DNA of 6,624 bases from Atopobiaceae bacterium (lineage in GTDB: Bacteria; Actinomycetota; Coriobacteriia; Coriobacteriales; Atopobiaceae), in the NCBI GenBank assembly GCA_017460265.1, contig JAFUBJ010000552.1, positions 1-6,624 on the forward strand, in the 5' to 3' direction. Below are positions 1 to 4,864 of the stretch, piece after piece. The notes beneath the pieces are model-generated. The model made no database searches. It was not told where the DNA came from and saw only the letters and a program-made list of their open reading frames with translations. The position numbers were made by a program, and so were the translations under genes. Each line of letters opens with the position of its first letter. Within the stretch, counting starts at the first letter, position 1.

Positions 1-2
1 AC

Positions 3-608
3 CGCGATCGCCGAGTGAGCATGGCCCTTTGCGCGGCGTCGCTCGCCCTCCCCTTCCTCACCCTGTCACTGCTTGGAGCAGGCGCACCTCCCATCCTGCT
101 TTGGTCGCTGGAATACCTGCTCTTCGGCTTCTTCACGGTGTTTCGCGTGACGCTGACGGCAGATTTGGCAAGGCGTGAGGGCTTGCCATGGGTCGCGGCA
201 CTGGGCATGCTCTTTGGCCGTATCGGGGATGCTTTCGGGACGGAACTATCCCTTTCGCTCGCACACTGGCCACTCGTTCACGTTGCCGCGACCACCATGG
301 TCTTTGCCATCTCGATGGCACTCATGTTCATGTTGGAGCAGAAGCTGTACAACGCGCCCCCTGAGGCTGTCGAGCCCAAGCGAGACGAGAGTGAGCTGTT
401 CGCGCAGTTTTGCACCGACCATGGTCTCTCAGCGCGCGAACGCGAGGTCCTGCCCCTGCTCATAGCTGGCAGGACCAACGCGGAAATCGCAACCGAGCTC
501 TTCGTGACCGAGCGCACCATCAAGTATCACGTGCACAACATCATGGAGAAGACCGGCTGCACAAGCCGTCTTGAGGTTGTCGACAGCTACCTTACCGGCA
601 TGCGCTGA
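3..608 (+). CDS. Membrane-domain LuxR-family transcriptional regulator (5'-truncated)
   Basis: The reading frame is open to the left edge (whole codons from position 3), so the GTG at 15 is probably internal and the true start lies outside the window. Numbering from that GTG, residues 1-110 are strongly hydrophobic and suggest about four membrane helices (roughly 5-24, 27-47, 58-76, 87-108). A short acidic linker follows (LEQK to DESE, about 108-128), then a LuxR/GerE helix-turn-helix at 138-190. The start of the HTH reads LSAREREVLPLL, and the recognition-helix region is TERTIKYHVHNIMEKTGC. Known family: Coriobacteriia carry many proteins of roughly 450-500 residues with an MFS-like multi-helix membrane half and a C-terminal LuxR DNA-binding domain; this looks like the last third of one. 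Inference: the membrane half senses or anchors, and the HTH regulates transcription at the membrane. Its target is not visible. It converges on the GtrA-like gene with 33 bp between the two stops. No receiver domain is seen. Confidence 0.85.
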   Translation, partial: RDRRVSMALCAASLALPFLTLSLLGAGAPPILLWSLEYLLFGFFTVFRVTLTADLARREGLPWVAALGMLFGRIGDAFGTELSLSLAHWPLVHVAATTMVFAISMALMFMLEQKLYNAPPEAVEPKRDESELFAQFCTDHGLSAREREVLPLLIAGRTNAEIATELFVTERTIKYHVHNIMEKTGCTSRLEVVDSYLTGMR

Positions 609-641
609 CAGGGAGCTATGCGGTGGGCGCCCTGGAGGGTC

Positions 642-1046
642 CTATGCCTGCTCACTGCCGTCAAGCCAACGCCTTCGGCTGTAGAAGTTCCACGTCGTAA
701 CGCAAAGGCTAGCGAGGACCTTTGCCACCGAGACCGTCAGGCGCGTCGTTCCCAGCAAGCGAACGACGACCTCCACGATGACCTCGTTGATGATCATGCC
801 CACAAACAGCAGGCCAAAGAAGGCGAGGAACTCCCCCATCCGAGACCAGTCCTTGCGATGCGTGAAGACATAGCGCATCTCGACAAAGTACGTGAAGAGG
901 TTGACCACCACAAAGGATATGCCCGCCGCATCGACGGGACGCATCCCCAGATGAAAGGTGAGCAGCATGAGGATGAGGTAGTCGAGGGCAAAGGCAATGG
1001 CTCCCACAATGGAGAACTTCTCTACCTGCTCGACCAGCCTGCTCAC
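642..1046 (-). CDS. GtrA-like family membrane protein
   Basis: This 134-residue protein has the usual length and form of the GtrA/DPMS1-C family (PF04138). It has four predicted helices at about 11-30, 38-60, 72-94 and 103-121, a short basic N-terminus with the KFxxVG motif (K10-G15), N49 with a following FxxxxYVF stretch in helix 2, and the C-terminal WNFYSRRRWL motif (119-128). Family knowledge: GtrA-type proteins are thought to flip or present polyprenyl-phosphate-linked sugars for decoration of O-antigen, teichoic acid or arabinogalactan, and they often accompany a GT2 glycosyltransferase. No glycosyltransferase is visible here, so the substrate is unknown. The start is GTG at 1044-1046, chosen because a strong Shine-Dalgarno GGAGGT (complement of 1055-1060) lies 8 nt upstream. 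It appears monocistronic, with its own candidate promoter and 220 bp separating it from the nuclease gene upstream on the same strand. Confidence 0.88.
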   Translation of the reverse strand: MSRLVEQVEKFSIVGAIAFALDYLILMLLTFHLGMRPVDAAGISFVVVNLFTYFVEMRYVFTHRKDWSRMGEFLAFFGLLFVGMIINEVIVEVVVRLLGTTRLTVSVAKVLASLCVTTWNFYSRRRWLDGSEQA

Positions 1047-1071
1047 GTTCGCTCACCTCCAACAAGCAAGC

Positions 1072-1112
1072 ATTATGGCACGGCAAGATTTCGGTTTGGG
1101 TACCTGTACCCA
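1072..1112 (-). promoter_or_regulatory. Candidate promoter and operator-like palindrome of the GtrA-like gene
   Basis: On the minus strand a CATAAT hexamer (1072-1077) makes a good -10, placing the transcript start near 1065 and giving a short leader that just includes the Shine-Dalgarno. The -35 position expected with a 17-bp spacer (1095-1100) reads CCCAAA, which is poor. That position overlaps the left half of a perfect 16-bp palindrome, TGGGTACCTGTACCCA (1097-1112; 7-bp arms around CT). A weak -35 covered by a dyad is the arrangement expected of an operator for a dimeric regulator. The promoter call is inference; the palindrome is directly visible. Confidence 0.45.
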
Positions 1113-1127
1113 CAGATGTTACGTCAA

Positions 1128-1146
1128 GTCACAAACTACCTGTGAC
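1128..1146. repeat. Inverted repeat GTCACA-N7-TGTGAC
   Basis: There are perfect 6-bp arms at 1128-1133 and 1141-1146 with a 7-bp spacer, upstream of the candidate gtrA-family promoter and ending just before twin-palindrome element A. It may be a second regulator site or a small hairpin (GUCACA/UGUGAC). A TTGACG hexamer adjoins it on the minus strand (1122-1127), but no convincing -10 lies at the right distance. Confidence 0.35.
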
Positions 1147-1151
1147 AAGAG

Positions 1152-1174
1152 CCGACTAATGATTGATTAGTCAG
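1152..1174 (-). repeat. Palindrome A2 (second stem of element A)
   Basis: The arms are 9 bp with a 5-nt loop, and this is the most diverged of the four copies. Read on the minus strand, the one arm mismatch becomes a U·G wobble pair (CUGACUAAU with AUUAGUCGG), so the stem still folds in RNA of that strand; on the plus strand it would be a C/A mismatch. The pairing extends patchily to about 1148-1178. Confidence 0.75.
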
Positions 1175-1214
1175 CCCTCCCAAACCCCTGTGTATTCGAC
1201 CCCATCCAGGACAA

Positions 1215-1237
1215 CTGACTAATGTTTTGTTAGTCAG
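1215..1237 (-). repeat. Palindrome A1 (first stem of element A)
   Basis: This copy differs from palindrome B1 at one base in 23. On the minus strand its innermost pair is C/A and therefore opens the loop; on the plus strand the same pair is a U·G wobble. Outside the arms, GGA on the minus-strand 5' side can pair with TCC on the 3' side (plus strand 1209-1243), giving an interrupted longer stem. Confidence 0.8.
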
Positions 1238-1266
1238 CTCTCCTTACCTGTGCTTATCTGCCAACC

Positions 1267-2283
1267 TTAGAGATGGACCTTGACCTTCCCCTTTGGCACC
1301 CCTATCCCAAAGAGTGCCGCATTGATGCCCACGCCACAACGCGTGGCTTTGAGCAACCTCTTGAGCAGGTTTCGAGCCACACCATCCGTCGGCATCTCCT
1401 GCCCAGGGGCTCGAGGAACCCCATCAAGCAACGCGATCTTCTCCTTCAGCTTGGGATAGGTCATCAGCTCGTCCACGTTAAGGACATAGATGGTCCACCC
1501 TTTATGGGCAAGCGCCTCGCGTCGCTTGCGATCGTGTTCCGCATCACGGTGGTAATTCACACCGTCAAACTCGATGCCAATCAATGAGTCGGGATAGGCT
1601 GTGTCAATACGCGGCTCATCGGTTCCCGCTATGCGTGCCTCTGCAGCACTCAGCTTGACCTTGTGGTTGAGCTCAGGCACCACCAGCCCAAATCCCCCAA
1701 GGTCGTTAGGCAGGTTGAGCATGCAGGAGACAACCGTCTCCATCGGGCTTGCGCTTCCGTCACGTATCCACTGCAGCGCTGTGCGTGCCGCATCGGCTCC
1801 TTGCATCCCGCTCACGCCTGTTAGCACCTCTCTCAGTCGTGACACGCTGGTGAGCGCCGGTCTTTCGTAAAACCCAGAGATCATCTGTGCAAAGTGGGAG
1901 TACGTGCCACATAGCTCATGCCCGAGCACCACCGCACCAACGAGGGAGGTCTCCCCTGCCATCTGAATAAAGGTAAGCTCGGGTCCAGCGGTGTACACGT
2001 CACCACTAACCAGGCGCACCAAGCCAGCAGGCAGCTTATCAAGATGGCTGCGATGCACCTGCATCGCGTCGTTACCGCTGGCATGTCGCGCAGACGGGAC
2101 CGTCTTATGAAAGGGGCGCTGCAGAAGCCCAAACGCACGAAGGTCCTTCTCTGAAAGCCTGCGTCCCGCACGGGCAAACTGATCTATAGAAAGAACCTCG
2201 CGTACGGAAGACGCGCGGTCTACCTGGGGAGGGACAGAGCGCAGGCGTTCGAGCGATGAGTTATGGCTTAGCAGAATGGACAT
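1267..2283 (-). CDS. Predicted PD-(D/E)XK nuclease protein, DUF559/Vsr-like C-terminal domain
   Basis: This is a 338-residue protein. The C-terminal part (about 223-290) carries the DUF559/Vsr-type endonuclease core. RIDTAYPDSLIGIEFDG supplies candidate metal ligands D227 or D232 and E238, with D240; then come H245, H250 and the DRKRREAL helix (251-258), then GWTIYVLNVDEL (262-272), the usual closing strand. The core looks intact. Residues 95-130 (VYTAGPELTFIQMA, then LVGAVVLGHELCGTYS) and 179-206 (SPMETVVSCMLNLP, then GGFGLVVPELN) resemble the conserved N-terminal part of DUF559-like proteins common in Coriobacteriia. Related actinobacterial proteins sometimes carry an AbiEi-like N-terminus; I cannot confirm one here. 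Activity and biological role are not established, and no methylase or helicase partner is next to it. The ATG start is supported by GAGAGG 6 nt upstream and by a consensus-like promoter. The C-terminal ~45 residues (about 294-338) are basic. It is a single-gene unit followed by twin-palindrome element A. Confidence 0.75.
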   Translation of the reverse strand: MSILLSHNSSLERLRSVPPQVDRASSVREVLSIDQFARAGRRLSEKDLRAFGLLQRPFHKTVPSARHASGNDAMQVHRSHLDKLPAGLVRLVSGDVYTAGPELTFIQMAGETSLVGAVVLGHELCGTYSHFAQMISGFYERPALTSVSRLREVLTGVSGMQGADAARTALQWIRDGSASPMETVVSCMLNLPNDLGGFGLVVPELNHKVKLSAAEARIAGTDEPRIDTAYPDSLIGIEFDGVNYHRDAEHDRKRREALAHKGWTIYVLNVDELMTYPKLKEKIALLDGVPRAPGQEMPTDGVARNLLKRLLKATRCGVGINAALFGIGVPKGKVKVHL

Positions 2284-2298
2284 GAGAGTCCTCTCTCA
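2283..2298 (-). promoter_or_regulatory. Hairpin enclosing the ribosome binding site of the nuclease gene
   Basis: On the minus strand TGAGAG (2293-2298) and CTCTCA (2283-2288) form a perfect 6-bp stem around a 4-nt loop, AGGA (2289-2292). The loop is part of the Shine-Dalgarno, and the last base of the stem is the A of the ATG start codon. Such a fold could limit translation initiation. The structure is read directly; the regulatory effect is inference. Confidence 0.45.
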
Positions 2299-2465
2299 TT
2301 TGACAACGCTGCAGGTTTGGGATGGTGCGAAACCAGTTCGCGAAAAGGCTGTAGCTATGTGATAAATATATCTCGTCAAATGAGGGTTGTCAATCTCCTC
2401 ACCATGACATCTTGAGGGTATGCTTTCCCCGTAGGAGCCTTGTCGGGTGAGCGGAGGTCAAGCCT
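2284..2465. other. Divergent intergenic region with inverted repeats
   Basis: This 182-bp spacer separates the divergent nuclease and deacylase genes. CTCATTTGAC (2295-2304, in the nuclease leader) is repeated as its exact reverse complement GTCAAATGAG (2375-2384), between the -35 and -10 of the nuclease promoter. The overlapping TTGACAAC (2300-2307) recurs inverted as GTTGTCAA (2386-2393), which covers the -35. A small hairpin, GCGAA-ACCAG-TTCGC, sits at 2327-2341 in the leader. For the deacylase, only a weak -10-like TATGCT (2419-2424) without a fitting -35 was found. Confidence 0.6.
2365..2393 (-). promoter_or_regulatory. Near-consensus sigma-70-type promoter of the nuclease gene
   Basis: Read on the minus strand, -35 TTGACA (2388-2393) and -10 TATATT (2365-2370) are separated by exactly 17 bp. 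The hexamers match the housekeeping consensus at six and five positions respectively. The start is expected near 2358, giving a leader of about 75 nt that contains a small hairpin and the ribosome-site hairpin. The AT-rich -10 stands out against the surrounding GC-rich DNA. Confidence 0.8.
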
Positions 2466-2954
2466 ATGTCACTGACCGAAAACGCGTTGTATGCCCTGCT
2501 TGATAAGTGGGGCATACCCTATGAGGCGGCTCAACATGAGGCGGTCATGACCGTGGCGGAGGCGGCTAAAGTCGTGCCTGACCAAGGCGTCGCCACCAAG
2601 AACCTCTTTTTACGCGATGACAAGAAGCGGCAGTTCTTTCTGGTATGCGCCTTGGTAGAGACAAAGGTCGACCTACGACATCTTCACGAGCGCCTGGGGA
2701 GTAGGCGACTTTCCTTTGCAAGCGAAACTCTGCTTCGCGACAAACTCGGCCTTAAGCCAGGATCTGTCACACCGTTCGGCGTGCTCAACGACAGTGCTCA
2801 CGAGGTGACGCTCGTCTTTGACGAGAACTTGCGTCATGCACGATTTGACGCACACCCACTGGTGAACACAGCAACCCTGTTTGTAGAGATGGATGACGTG
2901 CTTCCTCTCTTCGAGGAGTATGGCACACGGGTCCTCTTTTGTGACCTTACGTGA
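2466..2954 (+). CDS. YbaK/ProX-family aminoacyl-tRNA deacylase (prolyl-tRNA editing type)
   Basis: This 162-residue protein is a complete, single-domain member of the YbaK/EbsC editing family, at the usual stand-alone length. It fits the ProX/PrdX (ProXp-ala) subgroup best. Diagnostic stretches are HEAVMTVAEA (24-33), the KNLFLRDDKK motif with K45, LSFAS (82-86), the GSVTPFG loop (99-105), the LVFD strand (116-119), and HPLVNTATLFV with H130, P131 and N134. Family role: cytosolic trans-editing hydrolysis of tRNA-Pro mischarged with alanine, which prevents misincorporation at proline codons. Whether this protein prefers Ala- or Cys-tRNA-Pro cannot be read from sequence alone. The start is ATG at 2466, supported by GGAGGT (2453-2458) with a 7-nt spacer. 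It is monocistronic on the plus strand and is followed within 10 nt by twin-palindrome element B. Confidence 0.92.
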   Translation: MSLTENALYALLDKWGIPYEAAQHEAVMTVAEAAKVVPDQGVATKNLFLRDDKKRQFFLVCALVETKVDLRHLHERLGSRRLSFASETLLRDKLGLKPGSVTPFGVLNDSAHEVTLVFDENLRHARFDAHPLVNTATLFVEMDDVLPLFEEYGTRVLFCDLT

Positions 2955-2964
2955 GTGGGAAGAG

Positions 2965-2987
2965 CTGACTAACAAAACGTTAGTCAG
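2965..2987 (+). repeat. Palindrome B1 (perfect copy)
   Basis: This is the best copy: 9-bp perfect arms around a 5-nt loop. Pairing extends outward through AGAG (2961-2964) and TTCT (2988-2991) with one G·U, so the RNA stem would be about 13 bp. The 3' side continues CCTCGTC with no U-run. Confidence 0.85.
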
Positions 2988-3027
2988 TTCTCCTCGTCAG
3001 GGTGAAAACCATGGGAGTTGGGGAAAT

Positions 3028-3050
3028 TTGACTAACAAAACGTTAGTCAG
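3028..3050 (+). repeat. Palindrome B2 (second stem of element B)
   Basis: The loop is identical to B1. After a short mismatch, outer pairing resumes between GGGGA (3020-3024) and TCCCT (3054-3058). Read from the ABC side (minus strand), the stem is followed by AAATTTCCCC, a weak U-containing tail. This is the nearest stem downstream of the ABC operon and so a candidate terminator for it. Confidence 0.75.
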
Positions 3051-3079
3051 ACCTCCCTTCGCCCCCAGTAAGACATCAC

Positions 3080-4864
3080 TCAGGCAAACTGCGAGTTATA
3101 GAGCGCCGCATACCTGCCATCCAGCGTCATCAGCTCGTCATGGGTTCCCGCCTCAAGGATGTCTCCGTGCTCTATGTACAAGATCTTGTCCGCATCGCGA
3201 ATCGTCGAGAGACGATGCGCGATGACAAAGCTCGTCCTCCCCTGCAGCAACGAAGCCATGGCCTCCTGAATCACCTGCTCAGTGCGTGCGTCCACGTTTG
3301 AGGTCGCTTCGTCCAAGATCATGATCTCGGGATCGGCAACAAGCGCGCGGGCAATGGTGAGCAGCTGTCGTTCGCCCTGGCTCACGTTTTCGGCACCCGA
3401 GGAAAGCACCATGTCATAGCTTCCGGGCATCGTGCGAATGATGGAGTCGACGCTCGCAGCCTTTGCGGCACGCACCACGTCCTCGTCAGTTGCCCCCTCG
3501 CGCCCGTAGGCAAGGTTGTCTCGAACGGTGCCCTCAAAGAGCCACGTGTCCTGCAGCACCATGCCAAAGCGGCTGCGCAGCTCGGCACGGGCCATCTCGC
3601 GGGAAGGCACGCCATCCACCACGATGTCGCCCCCGTCAACCTCGTAAAAGCGCATGAGGAGGTTCACGAGCGTAGTCTTTCCCGCACCGGTGGGCCCAAC
3701 GATGGCCACCTTCTGGCCAGGCTCCACCGCAAAGCTCACGTCATGCATCAGCTCCTTGCCCGGCGCATAGCCAAAGCGCACGTGCTCGAAGGCAACGCGC
3801 CCCTCGCTCGTGTCGGGAACGCGCACCTGGTCGGGGTCCGGAAGCTGCTCGGTCGCATCAAGCAAGTCAAAGATGCGCTCGGCCGCAGCCATCGCGGCGG
3901 CAAGGCCTCCCGCCATGGCGGCAATCTGCGTAAACGGCTGCGAGAACTGCCGCGAATACTGCAGCATGGCCTGCACGTCGCCCACGGTGATGCGTCCCTG
4001 AAGCGCAAAGAGGCAACCAAGCGCCGCCGAAAGCGCATATCCCAGATTGGTCACGGTCGTCGTGATGGGCCGCACCGCACCAGAGGTCACCGACGCCTTG
4101 CGCGCAGTAGTGGCCAGCCGCTCGTTCAGCTCGTCAAAGCGCTCAATCGCGCGCGCCTGGTAGTTGAACGCCTGGACCACGTTCTGCCCGTCGTAGAGCT
4201 CCTCGATGTAGCCGTTAAGGTCTCCCAGCTGGCTCTGCTGGTCGGCAAAGTAGGTGCGGCTCTTGGTGATGACGCCCAGCGACGCCACAAGCGACACGGG
4301 CACCATCAGCACGGCAATGAGGGTCAGCCATCCCGAGATGCGCACCATCATGACGAAGATGCCCACCACCATGACGAGTTGGCTCACGAGCTGCGTAAGG
4401 TTACGGCTGATGGCGCCGTCAACCATGTCCACGTCGTTGGTGATGATGGAGAGGATCTCTCCGCTGGTCCGCGCGTCGTAGTAGTCAAGCGGCAGACGAT
4501 GCACCTTCTCGTCAATCTCGTCGCGCATCCCCTGAAGCACCTTAGTGGTCATGCGGTTCATGATGATCCCCTGCAGCACCTGGAACGCAGAGGAGGCAAG
4601 ATAGATGCCCACAAGCGTCAAAAGCAGTCGCATGATGCTCGGCCAGGCAAATTGGCCTGAGGTGACGCCGTTGTACAGCTCGGTGGTGATGTCACCGGAA
4701 ATGCTCGGCTGCAATACCGAGAATGCCGAGGTGGCAAGTGTCATGGCAACCACAAGCGCCAGCTGGGGCGCATACGGCTTGAGGTAGCCAAGCAGGCGCA
4801 GCGCGGCACCCTTGGTATCACGCGCCCGGCGCAGGTCGCCGCGGCTGGAATGAGGTCCCGGCAT
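3080..4864 (-). CDS. ABC exporter half-transporter with canonical ATPase motifs (downstream subunit)
   Basis: This 594-residue type IV ABC exporter half fuses a six-helix membrane domain (about 30-325) to a nucleotide-binding domain (about 355-594). Visible motifs are A-loop Y366, Walker A GPTGAGKT (390-397, K396), Q-loop Q438, signature VSQGE (494-498), Walker B IMILDE with D518 and catalytic E519, and H-loop H550 in IAHRLSTI. Catalytic Glu and His are present, but the signature has Q where LSGGQ has its first G. Its partner has the opposite pattern, so the two should form a heterodimer with one working and one degenerate ATP site, as in TM287/288, LmrCD and BmrCD. Substrate unknown; this group includes multidrug and lipid exporters. 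The ATG (4862-4864) shares its A with the partner's TGA stop, indicating translational coupling. AAGGGGGT (complement of 4873-4880) lies 8 nt upstream. A basic N-terminal tail of about 20 residues precedes the first helix. Confidence 0.93.
   Translation of the reverse strand: MPGPHSSRGDLRRARDTKGAALRLLGYLKPYAPQLALVVAMTLATSAFSVLQPSISGDITTELYNGVTSGQFAWPSIMRLLLTLVGIYLASSAFQVLQGIIMNRMTTKVLQGMRDEIDEKVHRLPLDYYDARTSGEILSIITNDVDMVDGAISRNLTQLVSQLVMVVGIFVMMVRISGWLTLIAVLMVPVSLVASLGVITKSRTYFADQQSQLGDLNGYIEELYDGQNVVQAFNYQARAIERFDELNERLATTARKASVTSGAVRPITTTVTNLGYALSAALGCLFALQGRITVGDVQAMLQYSRQFSQPFTQIAAMAGGLAAAMAAAERIFDLLDATEQLPDPDQVRVPDTSEGRVAFEHVRFGYAPGKELMHDVSFAVEPGQKVAIVGPTGAGKTTLVNLLMRFYEVDGGDIVVDGVPSREMARAELRSRFGMVLQDTWLFEGTVRDNLAYGREGATDEDVVRAAKAASVDSIIRTMPGSYDMVLSSGAENVSQGERQLLTIARALVADPEIMILDEATSNVDARTEQVIQEAMASLLQGRTSFVIAHRLSTIRDADKILYIEHGDILEAGTHDELMTLDGRYAALYNSQFA

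Larger units (their letters stand above)
1152..1237 (-). repeat. Twin-palindrome intergenic element, copy A
   Basis: Read on the minus strand, this 86-bp core starts 29 nt after the stop codon of the nuclease gene. It has a first palindrome (1215-1237: arms CTGACTAAC and ATTAGTCAG, loop AAAAC), a 40-bp G-rich interior (1175-1214), and a second palindrome (1152-1174: arms CTGACTAAT and ATTAGTCGG, loop CAATC). The palindrome centres, 1226 and 1163, are 63 bp apart. Copy B at 2965-3050 has the same architecture and spacing. Counted ungapped over the 86-bp core, 63 positions agree: 22 of 23, 24 of 40 and 17 of 23 for the three parts. No U-run follows either stem on the minus strand, so these are not textbook intrinsic terminators. 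Function unknown. Confidence 0.85.
2965..3050 (+). repeat. Twin-palindrome intergenic element, copy B
   Basis: This 86-bp core starts 10 nt after the deacylase stop. The first palindrome (2965-2987: arms CTGACTAAC and GTTAGTCAG, loop AAAAC) is perfect. A 40-bp interior (2988-3027) follows, then a second palindrome (3028-3050: arms TTGACTAAC and GTTAGTCAG, loop AAAAC) with one T·G wobble at its base. The centres, 2976 and 3039, are 63 bp apart, identical to copy A. The interior matches copy A (minus strand) at 24 of 40 ungapped positions, including TCCT, GGGT and GGGA blocks. It lies between convergent genes, the ABC operon stop being at 3080-3082, so it could also end transcripts from both sides. 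Confidence 0.88.

Noticed and set aside
609..634. CAGGG/CCCTG stem between the LuxR and GtrA-like stops as a terminator
   Set aside because: It is only a 5-bp stem with a 16-nt loop, with no U-run on either strand.
618..1145. A 175-residue plus-strand open frame opposite the GtrA-like gene
   Set aside because: Its translation is hydrophilic, rich in His, Asp and Glu, and mirrors the membrane-protein codons of the opposite strand; the minus-strand frame has family motifs and a strong ribosome site.
1128..1146. GTCACA-N7-TGTGAC as a CRP/FNR-type site
   Set aside because: The half-sites are in the reverse order and spacing compared with TGTGA-N6-TCACA; kept only as an unassigned inverted repeat.
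2327..2341. CGAAC...TTTCG-like dyad in the nuclease leader as an SOS (LexA) box
   Set aside because: It resembles the Gram-positive CGAAC-N4-GTTCG box, but the spacing is one base short, one half is altered, and it lies downstream of the predicted transcript start; more likely a small leader hairpin.
1152..3050. The four palindromes as a CRISPR array or insertion-sequence ends
   Set aside because: There are only two units per locus, the intervening 40-bp segments are related rather than unique spacers, no cas or transposase gene is present, and no target-site duplication is seen.
3028..3056. TTGACT in palindrome B2 as a -35 box
   Set aside because: No -10-like hexamer lies 16-18 bp downstream (it reads ACCTCC), and the region faces only the end of a convergent gene.
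3743..4660. A 305-residue plus-strand open frame inside the downstream ABC gene
   Set aside because: Its low-complexity His/Arg/Leu-rich translation is what the reverse of a GC-rich membrane-domain gene gives. The ABC frame on the other strand is unquestionable.
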